DNA from: Hyphomicrobiales bacterium
GTDB taxonomy: Bacteria > Pseudomonadota > Alphaproteobacteria > Rhizobiales > Xanthobacteraceae
Direction of reading: 5' to 3'
DNA: 64,000 bases
NCBI GenBank assembly: GCA_021730985.1
Contig: JAKFYI010000022.1
Span: forward strand, 1 to 64,000
Below, piece after piece: positions 17,485 to 26,338 of this stretch (its first letter is position 1; every line of letters begins with the position of its first letter). A program made the translations under genes and the position numbers. The notes beneath the pieces are model-generated. The model saw only the letters and a program-made list of their open reading frames with translations, did not search any database and had not been told where the DNA came from.

Positions 17485-18840
17485 ATGCACACCGTCCTCC
17501 ATCTGATCGAGACGCCGGGGCAATTCCAAGAGCTCGGCCGGTTCGCCCGCCTGCTTCAGCAATCGCGGCCGGTGAGCCAGCTCTTCCTGGTTTACGATTG
17601 CGGCCCCGCGACCGCCCAGGTGTTGGCGGGCATCGAACAGATCGGCGCGGAAAGGCTCAATGCCGGCGGACCCGCAGAAAACGAAACCCGCCGCCGGACG
17701 CTGGACGCAACACCCGCGTTCCTCCGCAGCATGCTGCGATTTGTCCGCGGCACGTTTCGCGCACCGGTTCTGTTCGCGCAATATCGCCGGCTGCTGCGGA
17801 GCCGAAAGGTCGATCTCGTCATCGTCACCGAAGACAATGTTGCAGGCCGCTCGCGCGCGCTGGTCGAGGCGGCAACACGCGCGGGCATCCCGGTGCTGCT
17901 GTTGCCGTTCACGATTCCAAACAGCGACGAGGCCGCTCGCCTCCTGGGACACCAGCCGTCCTATCAAGCGCGGGGGCCGATTGCTCGCCTATTCGCGTCG
18001 CTGCGGCCGAACTGGGTTCATGAGGCCATAGGCGGGCCGCTGCTCAGGATGCCTTGGCCGCAGGCCTTGGTCGTCGAACTGGCGGGCCTCGCGCCCAAGC
18101 GCCCGTGGATCGACAATGAAGGACCGGCAACCATTGCTCTCGAAAGCCGCGCGATGATGAAGCACTATGCTGCGCTTGGCTTCTCCGAACGGCAACTCGC
18201 AGTCACCGGCAGCTTGGCTGACGAGACCATCGAAATATCGATGCGGGAGCGCGCCAAGCGGCAAGCTGAGCTGCGGCATCGGTTCGCCTTGTCCGACAAA
18301 CCGCTGCTGCTGTGCGCCTTGCCGCCCAATCAATTGGCCGGCGGAATTACGATCGATGAGTTTTCCAGTTACGAGGCGCTGATCGAGGCTTGGGCCGCCG
18401 CGCTCACCAAGGTTTCCAAACAATTCGCCGTCGTGGTTCGGCCGCATCCGCGGATCGCCGAGCCGGCGCTGGAGCCGGTGCGCCGGGCCGGCCTTGCGAT
18501 CGCCTTCGACGACACCGCAACGCTGGTCCCGCTGTGCGATCTTTATGTCGCCTCGATCTCGGCTACGATCCGGTGGGCGCTCGCCTGCGGCATTCCCGTG
18601 CTCAACTACGATGTCTTTCAATACCGCCTCGACGACTACAAGGATGCCGCCGGCATGGTCACCGTCCATGATCTCGCGGCGTTCAACCAAGTGCTCGCAG
18701 AGCTTGCCGGTTCCGCCGAAAAGCTAGCGGCGATGAGGGCCGCGCAATCGTCCACCGCTGCCGATTGGGGCTGCCTGGACGGCCAAAGCGGCGCTCGCGT
18801 CCTGGCGCTGGCTGATCGCATGCTGATGCCTGCGAGATGA
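17485..18840 (+). CDS. putative GT-B nonulosonate transferase, seven-paralogue family, member B
   Basis: A 451-residue member of the family, the shortest copy. Seen: MHTVLHLIETPGQFQELGRF, TEDN at 115-118, LLPFTIPNSDEA, ALESRAMMKHYAALGFSERQ, LTG-equivalent AVTGSLADE, LCALPPNQ, RPHP with HP at 321-322, and DLYVASISATIRWALACG with the S/T motif at 357-361. WGCLDGQSGAR closes the protein, a conserved end in all seven copies. The ATG at 17485 is seven bases after member A's stop; the alternative start at 17434 lies inside member A. Its own stop overlaps the next ATG by four bases. Confidence 0.75.
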   Translation: MHTVLHLIETPGQFQELGRFARLLQQSRPVSQLFLVYDCGPATAQVLAGIEQIGAERLNAGGPAENETRRRTLDATPAFLRSMLRFVRGTFRAPVLFAQYRRLLRSRKVDLVIVTEDNVAGRSRALVEAATRAGIPVLLLPFTIPNSDEAARLLGHQPSYQARGPIARLFASLRPNWVHEAIGGPLLRMPWPQALVVELAGLAPKRPWIDNEGPATIALESRAMMKHYAALGFSERQLAVTGSLADETIEISMRERAKRQAELRHRFALSDKPLLLCALPPNQLAGGITIDEFSSYEALIEAWAAALTKVSKQFAVVVRPHPRIAEPALEPVRRAGLAIAFDDTATLVPLCDLYVASISATIRWALACGIPVLNYDVFQYRLDDYKDAAGMVTVHDLAAFNQVLAELAGSAEKLAAMRAAQSSTAADWGCLDGQSGARVLALADRMLMPAR

Positions 18841-20342
18841 CGAACATGATCACGCAATCCGAGTACTACCGGCTGTTTCAGCAGATCGACCGCATCCCCC
18901 AGATCATGGAGCCGCGGCTCGGGCCCTGGCGCGCCTGGCCCATCGCAAAAATGCATCTGGTCTGGTTTCTGGCCTACCAGGGGACAGAGCTGTCGGCCGA
19001 GCGCACTGCATCCAGACGCGTTAAAGAGCGGGTGTCCCACTATCTGTCCGACCTCGCGCTTTGGGCCAGACAGTCTCGCCGCAAGCCTGGCAACGGCGGC
19101 GTCGGAATGATCTATGTGCCGCGGCTGCACCGTTTCGCGGACGGCAGCATCCGCGACATGATCTACGGCGACCTGCTCCGGGGCGATGGACTCGATCTGC
19201 CGGCCGTGCCGCTTGAACAGCCGTTCCATTCGAGCAGCCGCCAAGTCTCCCTGCCCGAAAGGCCGGTGTACCTGCGTCCCTACCATTCCGCGGCAGAACT
19301 TCTCGCGCTCGCGCTGATGTCCACAAGCCGTCTGCGCACGATCGCAGACCAGCTCGACGCCGTACTGGAAGACGCCGGCTTTCCTGTCGCATCGAAGGTG
19401 CGCCGTTCGAAAATCCTGGTCGCTCTCGGATTGTTCGAAGCGCGGCGCCGTGTGTTCCGGCATGTTCTCAGGCGCCTCGGTCTGCGCGCCTTGGTCGTGA
19501 CTTATGCGCCCGGCTGTTTCGGCGAGATCGCCGCGGCTCATGAACTGAAAATTCCCGTGCTTGAATTGCAGCACGGCTTCGTCGGCGCACACTGTCCCGA
19601 ATACGCATGGCCGGACGAGTACCGCACGATGAAGTCGGAAATCGCCGTGCCCGATCGGATCGGATTATTCGGGCCGATGTTCGCGCGCGAAATCGTGCGA
19701 TCCGGATTCTGGGCGGAGACGGAAGCCTCGGCGATCGGCGCGGCGTGGCTGGAGCGCTACCGCCCAAGTGCCCTGCCGCGGCAAGCAAACCATGGACGCT
19801 TGCGGCTGCTGTTCATGACGCAGCCAACCAGCCGCGCAGCCGCAATCGCGTTTTGGCAAGGGTTTTTAGCGTCTGCACAAAATGCGCCGGAATTCGAGTT
19901 GGCGATCAAGCTCCATCCCGAAGAAACCAACGACGCCCCCGCCTACCAGGTGCTGGAGCGAACGGCACCCGGACGAATAAGCGTCATGGCCGCGGCTGAA
20001 AATCCGATCGAGGCCATGCTCAAGGTCGATGTCGTCCTGTCGTACAACTCGATGTCGCTGATCGAAGCGCTTGGCATCGGAAGGCCTTCGATTTCGCTGT
20101 GCGGCGGTTCGATCCCCGGCGGCCTTGCAGGGACGTTCAATCTGCAGGGCATCACCGGCGTCATGCCGCACGTCAGGTCGCCGGAACAGTTGCACCAGAC
20201 CCTTCGCGAACGTGCCGGCAGCGGCGACGCTCTGGAGCGATGGCGCGAGCAGGCTTTGAATCAGGGCCGGGACTGCTTCGCAGAAGGCTTTTCGGATGCG
20301 GCAACCAAAATCATCAATGAAATGGCAGCCTCGGCCAAATGA
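18837..20342 (+). CDS. capsule-polysaccharide-type GT-B protein
   Basis: A 501-residue protein not in the seven-copy family but of similar architecture. Seen: VTYAPGCFGEIAAAHELKIPV then LELQHGFVG (QHG at 245-247), a hallmark of capsule and teichoic-acid type transferases (KpsC/KpsS/TagF-like); KLHPEE (HP at 360-361); and VVLSYNSMSLIEALG (402-411) resembling the serine phosphate-binding loop. No signal peptide. Translationally coupled to member B by an ATGA overlap, so it is the last gene of the amidotransferase operon. It probably transfers a sugar from a CMP- or UDP-donor; donor unknown. Confidence 0.7.
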   Translation: MTNMITQSEYYRLFQQIDRIPQIMEPRLGPWRAWPIAKMHLVWFLAYQGTELSAERTASRRVKERVSHYLSDLALWARQSRRKPGNGGVGMIYVPRLHRFADGSIRDMIYGDLLRGDGLDLPAVPLEQPFHSSSRQVSLPERPVYLRPYHSAAELLALALMSTSRLRTIADQLDAVLEDAGFPVASKVRRSKILVALGLFEARRRVFRHVLRRLGLRALVVTYAPGCFGEIAAAHELKIPVLELQHGFVGAHCPEYAWPDEYRTMKSEIAVPDRIGLFGPMFAREIVRSGFWAETEASAIGAAWLERYRPSALPRQANHGRLRLLFMTQPTSRAAAIAFWQGFLASAQNAPEFELAIKLHPEETNDAPAYQVLERTAPGRISVMAAAENPIEAMLKVDVVLSYNSMSLIEALGIGRPSISLCGGSIPGGLAGTFNLQGITGVMPHVRSPEQLHQTLRERAGSGDALERWREQALNQGRDCFAEGFSDAATKIINEMAASAK

Positions 20343-20349
20343 CGCCACT

Positions 20350-22275
20350 TCACTCGTAACTGACGTCCCAGCGCTCCGACCACCGGATCAGGTTGAGCCA
20401 ACGCCAGATCCGCCAATCCATGGTCTTGCGTCCCTCGCGAACATCGGCCCATTCGGCCAGCGCCGCGGCGATATCGATGACCGGGATACGCCGGGCAGCG
20501 TCGCTGGAAAGCGTATCCTGAACCCAGCTATCGAGCTGGGAGAACCAGCCACGCTCGGGAGTTTGAAAGCCGATCTTGTCGCGGCGATCGAGCACAGCAT
20601 CGGGCACCAGCCCCCGCAAAGCCGCACGCAAAACGGTCTTGCCGCTGCCGTCAGCCGACATCAGGAACTCCTCCGGCAGCGAGCGAGCAAATTCGACCAG
20701 GGGCCGCGTCAGGAACGGCACCCGGCTTTCGATCGAGTGCGCCATCGAATTGCGGTCCTCGTAGCGCAGCAGGGCAGGCAGGCTGGTCTGGCTGAAGGTG
20801 AGCGCCAGCGAATCCCGGAGCGAGGAACGGCCCTCGGTGGTCGTCGCGCCGTCCGTGGCGCCACGCTCCGTGAACCAGCTCCGGTTCAGTGCAGCCCGGG
20901 TGGCCCGGCTGCGGCCGTAAAGATCGGAGGCGCCCGCGAGCCCGGGCGCCAAGCCGGCCAAGACCCGGAGCATGGTCCGCGCGGCGCCGCCGCCACCGGG
21001 AAGCCGGGCGGCGTTGGCCAGCAACTGAAGCGCCTCACTCAGCCTCCCCTCGCGCAGCAGCGACACCACGCGCGCACTGGCATAGAACCGGTAGCCGGCG
21101 AACATTTCGTCGGCGCCCTGCCCGTCCAGCATGACCTTGATGCCGGCAGCGGCCGCCGCACCGAACACCCGGTGCTGCGCATACATGCTGGTGCTGCCGA
21201 ACGGGAGATCCTGGTCGAAGATCAGCCGGTCGAGATCGCGCACCAAATCGTCCGGCTGGATGCGCACCTTATGCGCCGTGGTTCGCGCAGCCGTGTTGAC
21301 CAGATCGGCCCAGTGCTCTTCCGCGATGACCGGATCGTCCGCCGCATAGGTGAACGTGTGAATGTCGGCCGTGGCGCCGCCAATCTCACGCATGGCCATC
21401 ACGATGGCAGAGCTGTCGATGCCGCCCGAAAGCGCCGCGCCGACCGGCACGTCGCTGCGCAAATGGAGCCGGATACTGTCCGCAAACAGATCGCGCAACC
21501 GGCGGGCGGCCGCCTCGAAGCTGATGCCTTGATCGACCTCGGACGGCAGGCTCCAGTAACGCTCCGGTTGACCCGCCGTTGCGGTGTCGAGATCGATCTC
21601 GATGAGGGAGGCGCCCGGCAACTGGCGGATATCGGCGAACAGCGTCTCGCCGCCGACGTCGGTCAAGCCGAAAGCCAGATACTGGAACAAGGGCGCCGGC
21701 GCGATCCGCCGCGACACCGCGGGCAAATGGAGAAGCGCCTTGACCTCCGACGCGAAGGCAAACCCACCGGCCCACGCCGTGTAATACAGAGGCTTGATGC
21801 CGAAACAATCGCGAACCAAAATAAGGCGGCGCGTCTGCCAGTCGATAACCGCGAAGGCATACATGCCGATCAGGCGGCCCAGCGCAGCCTTGCCCCAATG
21901 CACCCAGGCGGCGAGCAAAACCTCGGTGTCCGAGTTCGATCGGAAAATGTGGCCCGCCGCACGCAACTCGTCACGCAGTTCGACGTAATTGTAGATCTCG
22001 CCGTTGAAGATAATGTCGTAGCGGCCATCCGCGCTGGTCATCGGCTGCCGGCCGGACGCAGATAAGTCGATAATGGAAAGACGGCGATGCGCCAGCGCCA
22101 GCTTGGCGTTCCCGGTTTCGATCGTACGGGAGCGCCGAGGCTGCGCTTCGCCGTTCCAGAACAGATAGCCGGTATCGTCGGGGCCACGATGCCAAATCGC
22201 ATCGCTCATCTCGACAAACCCGGTCTTCGGAAACGATTCGATCTGCCGGCTCAGGACGCCGCCGATACCACACAT
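20350..22275 (-). CDS. asnB: AsnB-type glutamine-dependent amidotransferase (copy 2)
   Basis: A 641-residue AsnB homologue. Cys2 (MCGIGGV), WHRGPDDTG, FNGEIYNY, and the ATP-binding SGGIDSS from residue 283 are intact; LDGQGADEMFAGY replaces the usual SGDGGDE of copy 1, as in many surface-sugar AsnB relatives. It is only moderately similar to the copy at 5853-7778, so not a recent duplicate. It converges on the plus-strand glycosyltransferase operon with seven bases between stops. Likely forms an amide on a uronic or ulosonic acid or a peptide-like substituent; primary asparagine synthesis is less likely in this setting. Confidence 0.88.
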   Translation of the reverse strand: MCGIGGVLSRQIESFPKTGFVEMSDAIWHRGPDDTGYLFWNGEAQPRRSRTIETGNAKLALAHRRLSIIDLSASGRQPMTSADGRYDIIFNGEIYNYVELRDELRAAGHIFRSNSDTEVLLAAWVHWGKAALGRLIGMYAFAVIDWQTRRLILVRDCFGIKPLYYTAWAGGFAFASEVKALLHLPAVSRRIAPAPLFQYLAFGLTDVGGETLFADIRQLPGASLIEIDLDTATAGQPERYWSLPSEVDQGISFEAAARRLRDLFADSIRLHLRSDVPVGAALSGGIDSSAIVMAMREIGGATADIHTFTYAADDPVIAEEHWADLVNTAARTTAHKVRIQPDDLVRDLDRLIFDQDLPFGSTSMYAQHRVFGAAAAAGIKVMLDGQGADEMFAGYRFYASARVVSLLREGRLSEALQLLANAARLPGGGGAARTMLRVLAGLAPGLAGASDLYGRSRATRAALNRSWFTERGATDGATTTEGRSSLRDSLALTFSQTSLPALLRYEDRNSMAHSIESRVPFLTRPLVEFARSLPEEFLMSADGSGKTVLRAALRGLVPDAVLDRRDKIGFQTPERGWFSQLDSWVQDTLSSDAARRIPVIDIAAALAEWADVREGRKTMDWRIWRWLNLIRWSERWDVSYE

Positions 22276-22311
22276 TCTAGGACATCGATCTCGAAAAGTT
22301 GGGGCTGCGGA

Positions 22312-22575
22312 TCAGCTTCCGCCAAATAGGCGCCGCCAAAGTGACAGTGCAGATGAGGGCGATTTCGGCGGCAGCGATGGCGGGGCGCTCCGACTCCTGG
22401 CAAGCTCGGCGTAAGCCTTGCGCCTGCGTTCCGGCAGACCATCCATGATCTTGGATCTTGCACCCTCGCTGAGCTGTGGCCAGTCGGCGATTTCCTCCAT
22501 GGTGCGGCCGCAGCCAACACAGAGGCCAACGCTCGAGTCGAAGCTGCAGACGCTGACGCACGGAGAAAAAGTCAT
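22312..22575 (-). CDS. DUF1289 (YdhL-like) small cysteine protein
   Basis: An 87-residue protein with the DUF1289 pattern: PCVSVC, then GLCVGCGRT (C-x3-C-x8-C-x2-C within residues 5-21), then EIADWPQLSEGARSKIMDGLPER. The four cysteines suggest a metal or Fe-S site; the family's function is unknown. The ATG at 22575 (MTFSPC) is chosen over 22605 because family members start close to the first cysteine. It lies 36 bases upstream of asnB copy 2 on the same strand. Its relation to glycan synthesis is unclear. Confidence 0.75.
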   Translation of the reverse strand: MTFSPCVSVCSFDSSVGLCVGCGRTMEEIADWPQLSEGARSKIMDGLPERRRKAYAELARSRSAPPSLPPKSPSSALSLWRRLFGGS

Positions 22576-22699
22576 ACGCGTCTTGTTCCGTCCGTCCTCT
22601 GCCAAGGCTCAGGATACCGTCCAACGGCTCGCACGACAGCACAAATTTCAGGTCGCCGCACGTCTGCCTAGGTGGAAATTTTTCAACGATCCGTGCCCC

Positions 22700-23038
22700 A
22701 TGTCGTTGGGCATCTACGAACTGGACTACATCCAAAGGAGAAACCTGGACCTTGTAATGGCGAACAGCTCCTTCATCATCATTCCGCCGATGAAGGTCTG
22801 GAGTTATTTTCTCGAGATGCGCCGCGTGGTTTGCAAAGGCGGCCTAATTGCCTTCAACGCGATTGTGTCCGATCAAGTCGCAGAAGACTATTTCCAGAAT
22901 TACCTGAATGGATATTTCCAGCGGCGGACGTTTCCCCTGATCCCACGCGACATCATCGATCGCACATTCGCCGCACCGCAGTTTGAGCTACTGAAGATCG
23001 ACCGCAAGGAGTATCTTGTCTTCAAACGCGTAGCCTAG
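22700..23038 (+). pseudogene. truncated SAM-dependent methyltransferase (C-terminal half only)
   Basis: The 112 codons from the ATG at 22700 resemble only the later part of a class I methyltransferase: LDLVMANSSFIIIPPMKVW (post-motif II/III strand and helix), EMRRVVCKGGLIAFNAI (motif III), then YFQNYLNGYFQRRTFPLIP and a C-terminal FELLKIDRKEYLVFKR. The N-terminal SAM-binding glycine loop is missing; the same frame stays open back to 22418, but that part is the antisense of the DUF1289 gene and shows no loop. A 60-base sample (22861-22920) is only 40% GC by hand count, far below the locus, suggesting a transferred remnant. Stop codon shared as CTAG with the convergent gene. Confidence 0.55.
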
Positions 23039-24777
23039 CGGCCTGCCGTGCTTGCAGCGTAGCACTCGGCGATGGCCTTGGTCAGACGCTGTATGTTCGT
23101 CGCTTCGTCAATGCCAGCCATCGGCGCGTCGTCGGAGCTCAGGAAGCCGACGAATGCCGTGTTTTCGGCGGTGTGCAAGAACAGCCGGACCGCATCTGCA
23201 TTGGGCCGCTCGCCTGCGGCGATCCGCTTCAGTGCATCACGGCACTGGTCGGCGGTGCGGATCGAATAAGATCCGGGGCACCCTTTGTACCAGGCCTCTC
23301 CGAACACAAGCGTGGGTATGCCGCGCACCAACGCCTCCCAGGAGGAGGTGCCAGTGATTGTGGCCACCGCGCGCGAATTGTCGATCAGATCGAAGGAGCC
23401 GGTTCGCAGCGGAACCAGCGAGACCTTGGGAATTGCCGCCAACGTCTCATAGAGACTGCTCCAGCGGCCACGTTCGCTGACAAACTGCGGCGCAAACTGC
23501 GACGGATGTTCTTTCACATAAACGCGCCAGCCGTCCGGCAGCGCTGCGGCGATCATGCCGACCATCACATATTGATCGTCAAACACGCCGCCGATCGGAT
23601 TGGTTGAGCGTTCCGGCTGCAGATGCAGCGGGACGTATACATAAGGCTGGGTCAAATCGGGCGGCCGCGACAGCTCGTCGTATCGCGACCGGATGCTTTC
23701 GATGTGCGCACGCCGATAGCGCGAAGCTTCCCAGGCCGCATCGTCAGGCAACTCCGCCTCCGCAAAAAACCTTCCGGCTTGAAAACCATCCGTCGCGGGC
23801 GGGCGACGGGGAGCCTGTGGCGGCGCGGGCTCGGGTGCCAGTTCCACAACCGGCGTTTCGGACGCGGGCGCGCGAGGCGCCTCGCTGCGAGCCGAAGCAA
23901 GGCCCAGCATGCGGAGGATCGGGTTGGGCTTGGGCGCTTCGGCAATAGCGCGTAGCCTGGCCTCCTCTACCGCGATCTTGCGGGTTTCGATTTCCGCCAG
24001 CGCCCTGACCTGCGCCTCGGCCAGCTCCTTTGCTTCAGCTTCCGCCTGCTTTCTTTCCTCGGCCTGCGCCGCCCTGATGGCATCCGCCCGTTCCAGCAGC
24101 TCGCGGGTCGGCTGCGGGATGGCCTGATCGTAGCTGCCTCTCAGGCGGCGCAAATAGGATTCCATCCGATCGGAGAGAACCACCGGGCCACTCGGAGGAT
24201 TGCTCATCACCGTCTTGTGGGCAGCCGTGAGTGGCGGCAGTCCATCGTCGAATCGGTCGATCGCCATCAGCAGCCCTTCGGTCGTCACGTACTCGAACAT
24301 GACGGTGCGGATGCCGCGCAGCCGCGCCAGCGAATAAGCCATGAAGTCATAGCCGACATGCGGCGCAGTCGGCATCAGCAGCACGTCAGGCTGCAACCGA
24401 TCGAACACCGCCGACCAATACCCGACCAACCGGTAAAAGTGCGCCATGCGATCACGCAACGGGAAGCCTCCATCGAGGATCTCGAAGCGGTCCATTTGTT
24501 TGAGCGCAGTCATTCCGGCATATCCGAGCGCCACAAAAGTCGGCTGGTCGATGCTGGCCAGCGGCATTTCCGCGAGTTCGGGCGCCGGCCGGCCGTACCG
24601 CGCTTCGTGCGTGTCGTGATAAATCGCAGACGGAAAATTCTGCTTCACGAGATCTTGCGTGTTCTTCGACACGCAGTAGACCGTCTGCCAACCGTGCTGC
24701 CTGGAAAGCTCGGCAAGCACATCGATGAGCATCGGCAGGTTCCACTCGAACGCCATGATTTTTACCGGTCGAGTCAT
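23035..24777 (-). CDS. KpsS-like capsule polysaccharide protein with coiled-coil and proline-rich insert
   Basis: A 580-residue protein. N-terminal part (1-200) has Rossmann-like strands (VKIMAFEWNLPMLIDV, PDVLLMPTAPHVGYD). Residues about 225-280 are a charged, alanine/glutamate-rich predicted coiled coil; 281-335 are a proline/alanine linker. The C-terminal part (about 375-520) has YVYVPLHLQPERST, VKEHPSQF (HP at 424-425), DNSRAVATITGTSSWEAL and a TSS loop at 477-479, as in capsule phosphotransferase/Kdo-transferase-like GT-B proteins. The ATG at 24777 is used; the longer frame to 24933 runs into the GNAT gene. Last gene of the twelve-gene minus operon. Confidence 0.72.
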   Translation of the reverse strand: MTRPVKIMAFEWNLPMLIDVLAELSRQHGWQTVYCVSKNTQDLVKQNFPSAIYHDTHEARYGRPAPELAEMPLASIDQPTFVALGYAGMTALKQMDRFEILDGGFPLRDRMAHFYRLVGYWSAVFDRLQPDVLLMPTAPHVGYDFMAYSLARLRGIRTVMFEYVTTEGLLMAIDRFDDGLPPLTAAHKTVMSNPPSGPVVLSDRMESYLRRLRGSYDQAIPQPTRELLERADAIRAAQAEERKQAEAEAKELAEAQVRALAEIETRKIAVEEARLRAIAEAPKPNPILRMLGLASARSEAPRAPASETPVVELAPEPAPPQAPRRPPATDGFQAGRFFAEAELPDDAAWEASRYRRAHIESIRSRYDELSRPPDLTQPYVYVPLHLQPERSTNPIGGVFDDQYVMVGMIAAALPDGWRVYVKEHPSQFAPQFVSERGRWSSLYETLAAIPKVSLVPLRTGSFDLIDNSRAVATITGTSSWEALVRGIPTLVFGEAWYKGCPGSYSIRTADQCRDALKRIAAGERPNADAVRLFLHTAENTAFVGFLSSDDAPMAGIDEATNIQRLTKAIAECYAASTAGR

Positions 24778-24793
24778 GTCTGCTGCCGTGCCC

Positions 24794-25240
24794 TCATTTC
24801 CGCGCCCACAACTCGAAGCCGTCTTCCGGCGCATCGTCCTGCAGCCGCATTCCCGCCGCAGCGGCCATTTTGGCCGAGGCAAGATTGCCTTTTCGGACCA
24901 CGGCGGCAAGGCGGCCTTCCAGGCCGGCAACAAACAAACTCAGCATACGAGTACCGATGCCCCGCCCCCGTGCGCGCGGCGCGACAGTCCACGACAGTTC
25001 CCACCCATCAGTGCGGCGATCGGCGCGGAGCACGCCCAGCGGTTCGCCACCGGCTTCGGCGATCCGCAGCACCCGATCCGTATCTGCGAGCGCGGCGGCA
25101 AGCCATGCTTCATGCTGCGGCCACCCAATGGCTTCAGTCTGCCGCGATCCGCGCCGCGTGTCCGGATCATTTCGCCACTCATGCAGCAAGCGGGCATCGG
25201 CCATGGTGACCGGCCTTAACGTGAGGGGGCTGCCGTCCAT
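24794..25240 (-). CDS. pseH: GNAT N-acetyltransferase, probable PseH
   Basis: A 148-residue GNAT-fold protein. LTLRPVTMADARLLHEWRND is the usual first strand and helix; WTVAPRARGRGIGTRML holds the acetyl-CoA pyrophosphate loop (R/Q-x-x-G-x-G/A as RGRGIG); NLASAKMAAAAGM is the last helix. It lies directly after PseI in the operon (17 bases), as expected for PseH, which acetylates the 4-amino group of the PseC product. A second GNAT at 31722-32273 could share or take this role. Confidence 0.8.
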   Translation of the reverse strand: MDGSPLTLRPVTMADARLLHEWRNDPDTRRGSRQTEAIGWPQHEAWLAAALADTDRVLRIAEAGGEPLGVLRADRRTDGWELSWTVAPRARGRGIGTRMLSLFVAGLEGRLAAVVRKGNLASAKMAAAAGMRLQDDAPEDGFELWARK

Positions 25241-25257
25241 TCAACTTCCATCCCTTC

Positions 25258-26313
25258 TCACTCCGTCGCCAACAAAGCCCAATCCATCGGCGTGCCCCGC
25301 TTGATCGCGGTGCCGGCGCGGCGGCCGAGGATTTCCGGCAGGTGCCGCGGCGCGAGCCCATAGCCCGGGCGGATGGCGCGCAGGTTCCGCGCGGTGAACA
25401 CCTCTCCCGCCGCCATGTCGGCCACCACGTAGAGCGAGCGCCGCAGCTTGCGCATCGCGGCTTCGGAGGCCTCGGGCGCATAACTGACGTGGCCGAGCGC
25501 GGCGTGGGCTGCGCTGGTCTCTTCGACCAGCCGCGCGAACTCGTCGGGCTCCAGCGAAAAGGCCGAGTCCGGCCCGCCGTCGGCGCGCCGCAAGGTGAGG
25601 TGCTTCTCGATCATGCAGGCCCCCAGCGCGCTGGCTGCGACCGCGACGCCGATGCCGAGCGTGTGGTCGGACAGGCCGACCTGCACATCGAATTGCGCCG
25701 CCATGTCGGGAATGGTGCGCAGGTTGCTGTCATCAACGCGCGCCGGATAGCTGGATACGCAGTGCAGCAGAACGATGTCGCGGCCGCCCGCGGCGCGCGC
25801 CGCATCGACCGCCTGCACGATCTCGTCGCGTTCCGCCATTCCGGTCGAGATGATGAGCGGCTTGCCGATAGCGGCCGCCCGCGCGATCAGGGCGAGATCG
25901 ACGACTTCGAACGAGGCGATCTTGTAGGCCGGCGCGCCCAGACGTTCGAGCAGCTCGATCGCGGTGTCGTCGAACGGCGAACTGAACACCGCAAGCCCGA
26001 GCGCCCTGCCCTTTTCGAACAGCGCCTCGTGCCAGTCCCAGGGCGTGTGCGCCTCCCGGTACAGATCGTAGAGCTTGCGGCCATCCCACAACCCGCCCTC
26101 GATCACGAAACCCGGGCCTGCATGGTCGATGGTCATAGTGTCGGCGGTATAGGTCTGCAGCTTGACCGCATCGGCGCCGGCGCGCTTCGCCGCTTCCATG
26201 ATGGCGAACGCGCGCTCGATGCCGCCCAAGTGGTTGGCGGACAGTTCGGCGATGATGTACGGCCGCTGGCCGGGGCCGACCGGCCGGCCGGCGATCTGGA
26301 ACTCGCGGCTCAT
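25258..26313 (-). CDS. pseI: pseudaminic acid synthase
   Basis: A 351-residue NeuB-superfamily synthase of the PseI type. The opening IIAELSANHLGG (ELSANH at 23-28) and GADAVKLQTYTADTMTID distinguish PseI from NeuB/LegI (AEAGVNHNG, KFQTF). SSPFDD, YKIASFE, STGMA, LLHCVSSYPA, GLSDHTLG and EKHLTLRR follow, then a SAF domain near RSLYVVADMAAGEVFTARN. It condenses PEP with 6-deoxy-AltdiNAc to pseudaminic acid. The remaining pse genes pseG, pseB, pseC and pseF are on the plus strand at 35.8-39.8 kb. Confidence 0.93.
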   Translation of the reverse strand: MSREFQIAGRPVGPGQRPYIIAELSANHLGGIERAFAIMEAAKRAGADAVKLQTYTADTMTIDHAGPGFVIEGGLWDGRKLYDLYREAHTPWDWHEALFEKGRALGLAVFSSPFDDTAIELLERLGAPAYKIASFEVVDLALIARAAAIGKPLIISTGMAERDEIVQAVDAARAAGGRDIVLLHCVSSYPARVDDSNLRTIPDMAAQFDVQVGLSDHTLGIGVAVAASALGACMIEKHLTLRRADGGPDSAFSLEPDEFARLVEETSAAHAALGHVSYAPEASEAAMRKLRRSLYVVADMAAGEVFTARNLRAIRPGYGLAPRHLPEILGRRAGTAIKRGTPMDWALLATE

Positions 26314-26338
26314 CGCAGTTGGCTCACGTCCATCTGGC

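Noticed and set aside
17598-18031. Long plus-strand frames inside the 17485-18840 gene
   Set aside because: Arginine-rich shadow readings typical of high-GC DNA, with no recognisable motif and fully overlapped by a family gene.
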